Below, piece by piece: positions 6,322 to 13,931 of a stretch of DNA of 13,941 nt. The DNA comes from DATKWF01 sp035529715. GTDB taxonomy: Bacteria > Chloroflexota > Dehalococcoidia > Dehalococcoidales > RBG-16-60-22. Below the pieces are notes generated by a model, which was not told the origin of the DNA, did no database searches, and saw only the letters and a list, made by a program, of their open reading frames with translations. Location: positions 1 through 13,941 of the forward strand of contig DATKWF010000071.1 in NCBI GenBank assembly GCA_035529715.1, in the 5' to 3' direction. Both the position numbers and the translations under genes were made by a program. Position 1 is the stretch's first letter. Every line of letters begins with the position of its first letter.

Positions 6322-7656
6322 ATGCTTAGAAAGAATACCTTGGTCTTGCTATTTATATTAGCCCTCTTTGCCTTCGCTGTCGTTGGACTCGTCTACCCTT
6401 TGTTTGGTAGAGAAGCAATGCGGTTAGGCCTTGATTTGCAGGGGGGCCTTCATATGGTTTACCAGGCCGATTTATCCTCGGTGGAACCGGATGATGAAGC
6501 CAGCACCATGGACGGGGTGATAGCCGTAATCAATAACCGAATCAACCCCCTGGGGGTAACTGAGCCGGTTATCCAGAGGCAGGGCCAAGACCGAATAATG
6601 GTGGACCTACCCGGACTCAGTATCACTGAGAAGGACAAGGAGCGCCTCTCCCGGGTGGCACTGCTGGAATTCGGGGAGCAGGCCGGTGAGGGCGAAGAAG
6701 CCAGATGGGAGAATGACCTGGGCAAGTGGAAGCCAGCGACAGCCATAATCAACGGTGAGGAGAAAGTGCTGACCAGCCGCTACTTCAAGGAAAATACTTA
6801 CTTATCCAGGGATAACATGGGCCGACTGCTGCTGATTTTTGAGTGGGACAAAGAGGGGAGCCAGATTTCGGAACAGGTTACCGGTCGCCTGATGAACGAG
6901 CCCCTGGGTATATTTGAGGGTGATGAATCACTGCTGGGAGACGACGGCATGCCCGTTGCCCCCTTTGTCCGCAGTGTTATCAGAGACAGGGGGCAGATTG
7001 AAGGCTTAAGCTATGAGGAGGCGGAGAGTTTATCCGTGCAGTTAAATGCCGGTCGTCTACCGGTGCCTCTGAAAGTACTCTACGACCAGACAGTGTCCCC
7101 CATACTGGGTGCCGGTTTCATTGATATGAGCATTAAGGCGGGAATAATCGGCATAATACTGGTCATGCTGTTCATGATGGTATATTACCGCCTGTCCGGT
7201 GTCCTGGCCTGCCTGGCCTTAATTTTCTACGGGGCACTGGTAATGGCGATATTCAAGTTAATACCGGTTACTCTTACCCTGGCCGGGCTGGGCGGCTTTA
7301 TTCTGTCCATAGGTATGGCGGTAGATGCCAATGTGCTTATCTTTGAGCGGATGAAGGAGGAGTTCAGGACGGGGCGGGCACTGGGAGCGGCTATTGAGGC
7401 TGGCTTCAATCGGGCCTGGACAGCCATCCGTGACAGCAATATAACCACTTTCATCGTCTGCGGTATTCTATTTTGGGTTGGCAGCAGCATTGTCGCCGGT
7501 GCTCCGGTAAAGGGCTTCGCCGCTACCCTGTTTATCGGTGTGGCAGTAAGCATGTTTACCGCCATCGTGGTTACCCGGACATTATTGCGTCTATTTGTCG
7601 GCAGTCGCCTGGCAAAAAGGTCTTCGTTGTTTAGCGTCAGTGTGAGGACAAAGTGA
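6322..7656 (+). CDS. secD: Protein translocase subunit SecD
   Basis: SecD works with SecF in the cytoplasmic membrane, using proton-motive force to help complete SecYEG-mediated export. The 444-residue protein has a membrane helix at 7-25, the P1 start motif LGLDLQGG (35-42), NRINPLGVTEP (72-82) and DRIMVDLPG (90-98), then five helices after about residue 268. GMAVDANVLIFERMKEE (331-347) in TM4 contains Asp335, equivalent to the proton-pathway Asp340 of Thermus SecDF, and DSNITT follows at 371-376. The periplasmic part is compact but complete. The ATG lies 19 nt after the nucleotidyltransferase stop, with a weak GGTAGG ribosome site, so it is probably co-transcribed and translationally linked. 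yajC, often found just upstream, is absent. Confidence 0.95.
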   Translation: MLRKNTLVLLFILALFAFAVVGLVYPLFGREAMRLGLDLQGGLHMVYQADLSSVEPDDEASTMDGVIAVINNRINPLGVTEPVIQRQGQDRIMVDLPGLSITEKDKERLSRVALLEFGEQAGEGEEARWENDLGKWKPATAIINGEEKVLTSRYFKENTYLSRDNMGRLLLIFEWDKEGSQISEQVTGRLMNEPLGIFEGDESLLGDDGMPVAPFVRSVIRDRGQIEGLSYEEAESLSVQLNAGRLPVPLKVLYDQTVSPILGAGFIDMSIKAGIIGIILVMLFMMVYYRLSGVLACLALIFYGALVMAIFKLIPVTLTLAGLGGFILSIGMAVDANVLIFERMKEEFRTGRALGAAIEAGFNRAWTAIRDSNITTFIVCGILFWVGSSIVAGAPVKGFAATLFIGVAVSMFTAIVVTRTLLRLFVGSRLAKRSSLFSVSVRTK

Positions 7657-8579
7657 TGTTTGATATTATCGGTAAAAGATTCCAGTTCTTTCTTATTTCG
7701 GGAGCGGTCATCCTGATTGGCGTTATCTCCCTGCTGACTTTCGGCTTGAAATCTGGAATTGAATTTAGCAGCGGCTCCATGCTGACCGTGGACTTTGAGC
7801 AAGACGTTGAGCAGGGTCAACTTAAGGAGGAACTGGCTGATTTAGGCTATCCCAACATCATCATTCAGCGCACCGGAGCCGGTGATTTCCTTATCCGCAC
7901 CCACGAACTGGGAAGTGAAGAGAAAACCCAGATGGAAGATGCTTTGACCGCCAAGTTCGGCAAACTCACCGAGACCGAGTTCTATACGGTTTCGCCCATG
8001 ATAGCTGAGGAAACAGTGCAGACTGCGCTCATCGCCGTAGCCATAGCTGCGGTGGGTATACTCCTCTATGTTACCTGGGCATTTCGCCGCATGCCAAAAC
8101 CATTCCATTACGGTACCTGTGCCATAATTGCCCTGATACATGATGCGCTGGTAGCCCTGGGAATTTTCTCTATTCTTGGTGGCATACTGAACTGGCAGGT
8201 CAATTTGATGTTTATCACCGGCATTTTGACGGTTATCGGCTACAGTGTGAATAACACGGTGGTCATCTTTGATAGAATACGTGAGAACTTAAAAATGGGC
8301 GTGAGCACTGATTTTGAAGCGGTAGTTAATAATAGCCTGGTTGAGACTCTGCTCCGCTCGTTAAATACCAGTCTGACCACGCTAATCGTGGCATTAGCCC
8401 TGATGCTCTTTGTCGGGGTGTCCATCCAGAACTTTGTTGTCGTTCTTATAATTGGCATCATCGCCGGCACCTTCAGCTCAATCTGCATTGCCCCTTCATT
8501 ACTGGTGGTATGGGACAGGGGAGAGTGGGGCAAGTTTATTCAGTGGTTGCCTCTATCAGCAGTCAAAGCCAAAAAGTAG
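7656..8579 (+). CDS. secF: Protein translocase subunit SecF
   Basis: SecF is the membrane partner of SecD in Sec-dependent export. The 307-residue protein has a helix at 10-29, the periplasmic domain beginning GIEFSSGSML (34-43, usually GIDFTGGT), and five further helices. VIGYSVNNTVVIFDRIREN (193-211) is the TM4 signature and RSLNTSLTTL (234-243) the TM5 one. The family usually has Asp where Asn200 stands (SxNDT), the membrane-embedded acid of the proton path; Arg234 is kept. The ATG at 7656 overlaps the secD stop by one base (TGATG) and GAGG lies 8 nt before it. A GTG at 7653 is the alternative. Identification is firm; the Asn is unusual but may occur in other lineages. Confidence 0.95.
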   Translation: MFDIIGKRFQFFLISGAVILIGVISLLTFGLKSGIEFSSGSMLTVDFEQDVEQGQLKEELADLGYPNIIIQRTGAGDFLIRTHELGSEEKTQMEDALTAKFGKLTETEFYTVSPMIAEETVQTALIAVAIAAVGILLYVTWAFRRMPKPFHYGTCAIIALIHDALVALGIFSILGGILNWQVNLMFITGILTVIGYSVNNTVVIFDRIRENLKMGVSTDFEAVVNNSLVETLLRSLNTSLTTLIVALALMLFVGVSIQNFVVVLIIGIIAGTFSSICIAPSLLVVWDRGEWGKFIQWLPLSAVKAKK

Positions 8580-8589
8580 GTGGTGGGTC

Positions 8590-9510
8590 ATGTTTTCTAG
8601 CCGGAGTGGGGCAGCTAAACTTTCTATTGCCGCCATCAGCCTGCTGATACTTATCAAGGTTGTTGCCAGCATCATTACCGGAAGTATCGGCATCAGGGCT
8701 GACGCCGTCCACAGCACTCTTGACCTTGTCGCCGCAGTTATTGCTTTAATTGGCATCAAAGTTTCAGCTAGACCCGCTGACGAGCGACATCCCTATGGTC
8801 ATGGCAAGGCAGAGAATATTAGCGCCGTTCTGGTGGCGGGGTTAATATTTATCGCCGCAGGCACAATTGTTTACGAGGCCATAAAAAGGCTCATTGTCGG
8901 CGTATCCCTGGAGATGATAGGGGTGGGAATCTATGTGACTGCCGCGGCAATAGTCATAAATATGCTTATTTCCTGGTACGTATTAAGAGTATCACGAGCC
9001 ACGGATTCCTTAGCTCTGGAAGCGTCAGCCCGGCACATGGTCACCGACGTGCTGAGTTCGGTTGCGGTTCTAATTGGGCTGATTGCGGTGCAGTTAACCG
9101 GCCTCACCATACTTGACTCTATCGTGGCACTGGGAGTAGCGGTAATAATCACCAAATCAGCCTATGGCATACTGCGGAAGTCGTTTGGCGGGCTGATTGA
9201 TGTGAAACTGCCCGAGGCTGAGGAGAATATCATAAGGGCAGCCATCACAGAGCACATCGGCGAACTGGTTGATTACCATCAACTGCGCACTCGTAAGTCG
9301 GGAGACCAGCGCTATGTTGACCTGCATATAGTAATGCCAAAGAACATTACTTTGGAAGAAGCACATCGGATGTGCGACCACCTGGAGCAGGATATAAAGA
9401 GCAAGCTACAACACATCAGCATAACTATCCATGTTGAGCCGTGCGGTGAGGAGTATGAGGAGTGTAATGAATGTCCGGTTCCCCCTGAGTTACGCGAGAA
9501 GGAGCACTAA
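8590..9510 (+). CDS. Cation diffusion facilitator (CDF) family metal exporter, Zn-type
   Basis: This 306-residue membrane antiporter would export divalent metal, probably zinc, in exchange for protons. It has six predicted helices. The transport site is formed by H41-x3-D45 in TM2 (ADAVHSTLD) and H149-x3-D153 in TM5 (RHMVTD), the HD/HD set associated with zinc. The loop DERHPYGHGKAE (64-75) is a CDF hallmark. From about 205 comes the cytoplasmic ferredoxin-like regulatory domain (RKSGDQRYVDLHIVMP), ending in a short Cys-containing tail (C285, C292, C295) that could sense metal. The ATG at 8590 is chosen because AGGTGG lies 6 nt upstream and the N-terminus then matches the family. It follows secF by 10 nt and is the last gene of this operon. 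Its stop overlaps that of the convergent deacetylase gene by 4 nt (CTAA). Confidence 0.92.
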   Translation: MFSSRSGAAKLSIAAISLLILIKVVASIITGSIGIRADAVHSTLDLVAAVIALIGIKVSARPADERHPYGHGKAENISAVLVAGLIFIAAGTIVYEAIKRLIVGVSLEMIGVGIYVTAAAIVINMLISWYVLRVSRATDSLALEASARHMVTDVLSSVAVLIGLIAVQLTGLTILDSIVALGVAVIITKSAYGILRKSFGGLIDVKLPEAEENIIRAAITEHIGELVDYHQLRTRKSGDQRYVDLHIVMPKNITLEEAHRMCDHLEQDIKSKLQHISITIHVEPCGEEYEECNECPVPPELREKEH

Positions 9511-10541
9511 GGCAAGCTATGTAGCTCTTTTATTGCCTTAAGCAGGGGAGTAATATCGGGCACATCCCAGCGGCGCTGCGTCTGACCCAGCGGGTCTTCA
9601 ATATCGGTTTTACCGAGCAACACGTCAAAGGTGGCTTTTACCGAGGCCGCCAGAGCCTCCAGGTTATAGCCGCCTTCCAGACTGAAAACCAGCCTGCCGT
9701 CACACAGTTCGTCAGCCAATCCCTTAATGATTTCCACCATCCGGGCAAAGCCGGTGACACTCACCTGCATCATAGCCAGCATATCCGCCCAGTGGTTGTC
9801 ATAGCCTGCCGAGACCAGGATAAGCTGCGGTTTGAAGCGCCTGGTTGCGGGCACAATGATTTGCTCAAACACCTGCTGGTATTCAGCATCACCACAGCCG
9901 CCGGGCAGCGGCACATTGACTGTGGTTCCCTCGGCTTCTCCCCTACCGGTTTCTTCAATGCTGCCCGTTCCCGGGTAGTGGGGATACTGATGAGCTGAGG
10001 CATAAAGCACCTGCGGATTATCGTAGAAGGCTTCCTGGGTGCCGTTGCCGTGGTGGACATCAAAATCAATAATGGCAACGTGTTCCAAAGCGAATTTGGT
10101 CAGTGCATATCTGGCGGCAATCGCCACATTATTGAACAGGCAGAAGCCCATAGCCCTTCGGTGGGTGGCATGGTGACCCGGCGGCCTGACCAGAGCGAAG
10201 GCGCCGTTTACCTCCCCATTCATGACTGCCCCGGTTGCCTCAATGGCACCACCCGCCGCGTAAAGAGCGGCATCATAGGAATCAGGCGACATTACCGTAT
10301 CCATGTCAAGCCAGCCACCACCTTTCCGCGCTGCCTCCCTGATATCCGAGACATACTGCTCCTGGTGCACCAGACATAGCTCTTCAATTGTGGCGGGGCG
10401 GGGTTTAATAAAAGTTAGCTGCTGTTTGAGTCCGGTCTTTTCCAGATGAGACATTATTGCTTCCAACCTCTGGGCATTTTCCACATGCTGCCCGGTATCA
10501 TGCTTGAGGTAGATGGGGTCGTAAACATAGCCTGCTTTCAT
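9507..10541 (-). CDS. Zinc-dependent histone deacetylase-superfamily protein (AcuC-like)
   Basis: This 344-residue arginase-fold deacetylase has RPPGHHA (119-125), IDFDVHHGNGTQ (158-169), SAGYDNHWAD (244-253) and SLEGGYN (287-293). Zinc ligands Asp161, His163 and Asp248, the catalytic His pair 123-124 and the transition-state Tyr292 are all present, so the enzyme should be active. Bacterial members include AcuC-type lysine deacetylases that act on acetyl-CoA synthetase and others acting on acetylpolyamines. The DNH-WAD pattern and lack of a polyamine-specific insert that I can see leave this open. The ATG at 10541 has GGAG 7 nt upstream. With the sirtuin at 3827-4609, the window encodes both mechanistic classes of lysine deacylase. 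The gene is convergent with the CDF gene, sharing the CTAA stop overlap. Confidence 0.9.
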   Translation of the reverse strand: MKAGYVYDPIYLKHDTGQHVENAQRLEAIMSHLEKTGLKQQLTFIKPRPATIEELCLVHQEQYVSDIREAARKGGGWLDMDTVMSPDSYDAALYAAGGAIEATGAVMNGEVNGAFALVRPPGHHATHRRAMGFCLFNNVAIAARYALTKFALEHVAIIDFDVHHGNGTQEAFYDNPQVLYASAHQYPHYPGTGSIEETGRGEAEGTTVNVPLPGGCGDAEYQQVFEQIIVPATRRFKPQLILVSAGYDNHWADMLAMMQVSVTGFARMVEIIKGLADELCDGRLVFSLEGGYNLEALAASVKATFDVLLGKTDIEDPLGQTQRRWDVPDITPLLKAIKELHSLP

Positions 10542-10572
10542 ATTCTTTCTCCGCCGGATTAATTCAATGGCG

Positions 10573-10602
10573 ATAATAGCAGATATAATGTGTGGTAAGC
10601 AA
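10573..10602 (-). promoter_or_regulatory. Promoter for the deacetylase gene
   Basis: Minus-strand TTGCTT (10602-10597), an 18-nt spacer and TATTAT (10578-10573), preceded by TGC, make an extended -10 promoter. It would start transcription about 25 nt upstream of the deacetylase ATG, within the 87-nt gap that follows the LysE gene. Confidence 0.5.
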
Positions 10603-10628
10603 CCCTGATGACACGATTTTTATAGCTG

Positions 10629-11240
10629 CTAAAAAACCGACTGAATACCTGACACCAGAAACCAGCCGCCGAACCCGATAAGCAGCAGACTGCAGGCAAT
10701 GAAAATCCACTCCTGGACTTTTTTACCCCAGAGGGTATGGGTCCGGTAAATAAGCACTGAGACCAGTGAAAGCCAGATAAAGTCACACAGCCAGTGGGCA
10801 ATGATAAAGATAACCAGCCCCGTAGTGCCGAACCCAAGGAATTTCATGATGAGCATACTGCCGATAGTTGCCCACCATACCAGAAAGAACGGGTTCAAAG
10901 CACTGGTGAGAATGCCAGCCACAAAGGCATTGTAGGGTAAATCCTTGCCTTTCTGAACCACCCCGACCCGGGCACGAAACATGCCTATACCCAGCCAGAT
11001 AATCATGCTGCCACCCACTATACTCAGCACAAGTTGAACGATGATATTCTGGAAGAATTGAGCGAAGCCAAAGTAGATGAGCAGTATCAGGGGGACTTCA
11101 ATTACGGCATGTCCCAGGGATATCCAGACACCCGCCAGCGGAGACTTGTAGCTTTTAGTCAGGGTTACCGCAAACATCGGGCCGGGTGCCATCACCCCGG
11201 AGAATGAAATGACAACCAAACTTAATAAAATCGGGAGCAT
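10629..11240 (-). CDS. LysE/RhtB-family amino-acid exporter
   Basis: This 203-residue inner-membrane transporter probably exports an amino acid or derivative; the substrate cannot be read from sequence. The family signature is visible: APGPM (18-22) after the first helix, a glycine-rich second helix region (GVWISLGHAVIE), the GGSMIIWLGIGMFRAR stretch (76-91), and LTSALNPFFLVWW (111-123) with the conserved Asn-Pro. Six hydrophobic segments span the protein, as expected for length 200-210. The ATG at 11240 follows AAGGAA by 5 nt. It is transcribed leftwards from its own promoter, and the next gene (deacetylase) also has one, so co-transcription is possible but not required. Confidence 0.88.
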   Translation of the reverse strand: MLPILLSLVVISFSGVMAPGPMFAVTLTKSYKSPLAGVWISLGHAVIEVPLILLIYFGFAQFFQNIIVQLVLSIVGGSMIIWLGIGMFRARVGVVQKGKDLPYNAFVAGILTSALNPFFLVWWATIGSMLIMKFLGFGTTGLVIFIIAHWLCDFIWLSLVSVLIYRTHTLWGKKVQEWIFIACSLLLIGFGGWFLVSGIQSVF

Positions 11241-11295
11241 AAAAATTCCTTAAACCTAAGAGTAGTTTCCCCAATGGCAAATATTAAATTTCTTT

Positions 11296-11304
11296 ATTAT
11301 AGCA
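11296..11304 (-). promoter_or_regulatory. Extended -10 promoter for the LysE-family gene
   Basis: The minus strand reads TGCTATAAT, identical to the element before meaB. Transcription would start near 11289, leaving a leader of about 49 nt. No convincing -35 is visible. Confidence 0.55.
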
Positions 11305-11383
11305 CTACTTTTCGCTTACAGCCCAGATTGCTTATTGGCTTCACTCCCCCACAGGTTTTTATTGGGTGACCCTATCCCCTGTA

Positions 11384-11412
11384 TCCCCTTCCCCTTATTC
11401 AGGGGAAGGGGA
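11384..11412. repeat. Perfect 12-bp stem hairpin
   Basis: TCCCCTTCCCCT (11384-11395) pairs perfectly with AGGGGAAGGGGA (11401-11412) around the loop TATTC. There is no flanking U-run of terminator type. It resembles the shorter hairpin at 2718-2736. Confidence 0.75.
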
Positions 11413-11421
11413 AGATTTTAG

Positions 11422-11445
11422 TAAGAGGGGCTGACGCCCCTCTTA
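11422..11445. repeat. Perfect 10-bp stem hairpin, tandem with the previous one
   Basis: TAAGAGGGGC (11422-11431) and GCCCCTCTTA (11436-11445) flank the loop TGAC. It sits 9 nt after the preceding hairpin. It lacks a poly-U tail on either strand, so a bidirectional repeat element is more likely than a terminator. Confidence 0.75.
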
Positions 11446-11551
11446 AACACCCCTGCATTATTAACGCAGCGCAAGAAAAGCCGAGCCTCTCTTCTCAGTA
11501 TCAAGGGGGATAAAAGGGGTGGGTTGCCAGATAACTCTTTTATGGCGTTGC

Positions 11552-11580
11552 TTGAGTTCATTTTTTTAATGAATTATACT
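11552..11580 (+). promoter_or_regulatory. Sigma70-type promoter for nurA
   Basis: TTGAGT (11552-11557), a 17-nt spacer and TATACT (11575-11580) closely match the consensus. Transcription from about 11587 gives a very short leader holding AAGAGG 8 nt before the GTG start. The spacer contains a TTCATT/AATGAA palindrome (11557-11573) with a T5 loop overlapping the promoter, a possible operator. Confidence 0.65.
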
Positions 11581-11600
11581 GAAGCCAAGAGGAAATAGAT

Positions 11601-12797
11601 GTGTCTCTGGACTTAAGCAAGGTTGTAGCACAGGTCAGCGGCATGGTAGCCAGGCTGAAGGATACCCGCCAGGAAAGGCAGGAACGTCTTCAGAAGGCTC
11701 TGGCGGTTGCCGGCAATGAAGCTATTGACCTTGATGCCCTGAAGAAAAAGATTGCTGACAGTAAGACTACCTGGCTGGTGGCTAACCTGGTGGACGGACT
11801 CGCCAGCCATTACGGAGCACCCCCCACCCCCACCGACTTCTCTATCATTGCTACCGACGGCTCCCATATTGATGTTGACCGGCACCGCTCAACGAGGTGC
11901 TACCTGATAAACATCGGCTCAGCTCTTCTCCATTACGGCACCGAACCGGGGGCTTCTCTGGAAAGCTTCCCCAGCCTCTACTCCGGAGATGAGGATTTGG
12001 TTATTACCCCTCCCGGAGCCAAGGGTCGTGAGCAACCGATTGAAGGGACACTGCTGGGCATCAAGCGTGCGGTGGAGGAATGCCACCAGTTAGCCAGGAT
12101 TTCGATGGAGTTGCCAGCAGGTAGCCAAAGTCTGGCACTGCTCGATGGCTCACTTATCCTCTGGGGACTGGAGGCTTACCCCGAATTCGTCACCGACGTA
12201 CTCCTGCACGGAGGTCTCCTGACATACCTTGATGAGATGAAGAAGCTTAACAGTGACCGAAAACTGGCGCTGGCGAGCTATATCAGCTTTCCGCGCAGCA
12301 CCGACGTGGTCAATGCGCTGCGGGTGGCTATCTGCCCCCACGAGCCGGCCGACTGCGACCGCTACTGCCCGGCTAATAAGGACAGAGAGTGCGATGCGGT
12401 GGCTGGTGTCCGCGACCGTGAACTGTTCCTGAACATACTGGAGGCGGGGGAGAGGTCGGCGCTGTTCATCAGTCCATCCAAAATCCAGAAGCATTACGGA
12501 GAGCACCAGGTCTATTTCTTCTACCTCAGGGGGGATGATGAAGTCGCCCGGGTTGAGATACCCAAGTGGGTGGCTGAGGATGAAGCCCGGCTCAATCTGA
12601 CTCACAGCCTGATTTTGGACCAGTGCCGTCGGGGGCAGGGATACCCGGTGGCATTAAGCGAAGCCCACGAGCAGGCAGTGGTCACCGGGATTGACAGGGA
12701 AAACTTCTGGCAGCTGGTGGAGTCATCCTGCCTGGAAGAAGATATACCCACCCCCACCTCCGCCAAGAGCTTCAGTAAAAAGACGAGGTGGGTTTGA
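11601..12797 (+). CDS. nurA: NurA-domain nuclease
   Basis: NurA nucleases degrade DNA ends together with the HerA hexameric translocase; no HerA gene is in this window. The 398-residue protein starts at a GTG with AAGAGG 8 nt upstream. Its N-terminal 55 residues are charged and helical. The nuclease core begins with IIATDGSHI, where Asp86 is the first metal-binding acid, followed by LLDGSLILWGLE with Asp182 as the second, and the late motif PVALSEAHEQAVVTG (349-363) with His356. These are the spaced acidic and His motifs of the family. Between 245 and 264 lies a four-cysteine pattern (C245, C252, C256, C264; Cx6Cx3Cx7C), which could bind zinc or an Fe-S cluster. It is followed after 34 nt by cysteine synthase. 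The family call is good; the DNA-repair role is by analogy. Confidence 0.82.
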   Translation: MSLDLSKVVAQVSGMVARLKDTRQERQERLQKALAVAGNEAIDLDALKKKIADSKTTWLVANLVDGLASHYGAPPTPTDFSIIATDGSHIDVDRHRSTRCYLINIGSALLHYGTEPGASLESFPSLYSGDEDLVITPPGAKGREQPIEGTLLGIKRAVEECHQLARISMELPAGSQSLALLDGSLILWGLEAYPEFVTDVLLHGGLLTYLDEMKKLNSDRKLALASYISFPRSTDVVNALRVAICPHEPADCDRYCPANKDRECDAVAGVRDRELFLNILEAGERSALFISPSKIQKHYGEHQVYFFYLRGDDEVARVEIPKWVAEDEARLNLTHSLILDQCRRGQGYPVALSEAHEQAVVTGIDRENFWQLVESSCLEEDIPTPTSAKSFSKKTRWV

Positions 12798-12831
12798 AAA
12801 TATCGACCTAGAAGTAGTAAGGAGAACAAAG

Positions 12832-13722
12832 TTGGAAAGTAACAGGTTCAGTGTTCTGGATGCTATCGGGAATACACCGCTTATCAAGATAGATAATGTT
12901 TACGCCAAGCTGGAGAGTGTCAATCCCAGCGGCAGCATAAAGGACAGGGTTGCTCTGGAAATAATTGAAGCTGCCGAGAGGAAAGGAGAGCTAAAGAAAG
13001 GCTATACCGTAGTTGAAGCCAGCAGCGGCAACACGGGAATATCCCTGGCCATGGTGTCGGCGGTTAAAGGCTACAAGATGATTGTGGTCATGCCGGAAAA
13101 CATGAGTGAAGAGCGAAAGCAAATGATGAAGGCATTTGGCGCCGAACTGATTCTGACTTCAAAGAGCGGCAGCCTTAAAGAAGCCATGGAAAAAGCGGAG
13201 GAGATTGCCCAAAAACCGAAAACATTTATCGCCAGGCAGTTCAGTAATCCCAGCAACATAACTGCGCAGGAAAAAACAGGCCAGGAAATTCTAAGGGAAA
13301 TCGGACCGGCGGATGCCGTGGTGGCTGGCGTTGGTACCGGCGGGACACTGATGGGTATTTCCAATGTGATGAAAAAAGTTAATCCGGAGTTTAAAGTAAT
13401 CGCAGTGGAACCGGAAGAAGCGGCGGTCATGTTTGGGGGCAGCGAAGTCAGGATTAAGGAGCATAAAATACAGGGGATTGGTGACGGCTTCATCCCCAAG
13501 CTGATTGACATGAGCAAGGTTGACCGGGTTATCACCGTTGGCAGTGAAGAAGCGATTAATATGGCAAGAAAGCTCTTCAAGAGTCTCGGAGTGCTGGTGG
13601 GCATAAGCGCCGGCGCCAACATGCTGGCGGCGTTACAGGTAGCCGGGGAATATGATAAATTGGTTACGGTCCTGCCGGACAGGGGAGAAAGATACCTGAG
13701 CATGAATTTATTCAAGTGCTAA
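12832..13722 (+). CDS. Cysteine synthase family PLP enzyme (O-acetylserine sulfhydrylase-like)
   Basis: The 296-residue fold-type II PLP enzyme would make cysteine from O-acetylserine (or a related activated serine) and sulfide. It opens with VLDAIGNTPLIKI (8-20). The PLP Schiff-base lysine is Lys37 in NPSGSIKDR, the substrate loop is SSGNTG (64-69), the phosphate-binding loop GVGTGGT (166-172), and GISAGAN (257-263) and LPDRGERYLS (281-290) close the protein. CysK usually has TSGNTG, while SSGNTG is commoner in CysM or CBS-like members, so the exact acceptor is uncertain. The start is TTG at 12832, where AAGGAG lies 7 nt upstream and the preceding in-frame codons overlap nurA. No CBS regulatory domain is present. 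A gene for serine acetyltransferase is not visible. Transcription probably comes from the nurA promoter. Confidence 0.9.
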   Translation: MESNRFSVLDAIGNTPLIKIDNVYAKLESVNPSGSIKDRVALEIIEAAERKGELKKGYTVVEASSGNTGISLAMVSAVKGYKMIVVMPENMSEERKQMMKAFGAELILTSKSGSLKEAMEKAEEIAQKPKTFIARQFSNPSNITAQEKTGQEILREIGPADAVVAGVGTGGTLMGISNVMKKVNPEFKVIAVEPEEAAVMFGGSEVRIKEHKIQGIGDGFIPKLIDMSKVDRVITVGSEEAINMARKLFKSLGVLVGISAGANMLAALQVAGEYDKLVTVLPDRGERYLSMNLFKC

Positions 13723-13757
13723 ATCAGGTGTGATGTCAGTGTGGAAAGGAGGACAAT

Positions 13758-13931
13758 ATGGCAGAGGAAGAAAGACATAGGCATTACAGAGGGGCAGGAG
13801 CTGGCTCGGCAGGTGCGTTTTTCTGGTTCGCCGGCTGGCTTTTCACCATCGCCTTCGCCGAACTGGTCTGGTGGAAAATCATTCTTGGTATCGTAGTATG
13901 GCCATACTTCCTGGGCGTGGCGGTAAGGTAA
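13758..13931 (+). CDS. Small two-helix membrane protein, unknown function
   Basis: This 57-residue frame starts at an ATG with AAAGGAGG 5 nt upstream, the strongest ribosome site in the window, and ends at TAA 13929-13931. After a polar, His/Arg-rich N-terminus (EEERHRHYRGAGAG) come two hydrophobic segments, about 19-36 (AFFWFAGWLFTIAFAEL) and 38-56 (WWKIILGIVVWPYFLGVAV), with four Trp and only short charged joints. It looks like a small membrane protein, possibly with both ends on the same side. I do not recognise the family. It follows cysteine synthase by 35 nt, so it may share its transcript. Confidence 0.72.
   Translation: MAEEERHRHYRGAGAGSAGAFFWFAGWLFTIAFAELVWWKIILGIVVWPYFLGVAVR

Larger units (their letters stand above)
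11241..11600. other. 360-nt intergenic region between divergent lysE-type and nurA genes
   Basis: No plausible gene was found here. It holds the LysE promoter on the left, two tandem perfect hairpins in the middle, a G-rich stretch around 11502-11523, and the nurA promoter on the right. The hairpins lie at least 80 nt from both promoters, which suggests an intergenic repeat element or structured spacer more than an operator. Confidence 0.6.

Noticed and set aside
8452..8589. 46-residue N-terminal extension of the metal exporter
   Set aside because: It overlaps secF in another frame, lacks family similarity, and a ribosome site marks the ATG at 8590.
11384..11445. Tandem hairpins as rho-independent terminators
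   Set aside because: Neither hairpin is followed by a U-tract on either strand, and both flanking genes point away from them.
12691..12831. 47-residue N-terminal extension of cysteine synthase
   Set aside because: It overlaps the nurA 3' end; the TTG at 12832 has a well-placed AAGGAG and gives the standard N-terminus.
13071..13715. 214-codon minus-strand frame opposite cysteine synthase
   Set aside because: Shadow frame; the sense strand encodes a complete PLP enzyme with a ribosome site.
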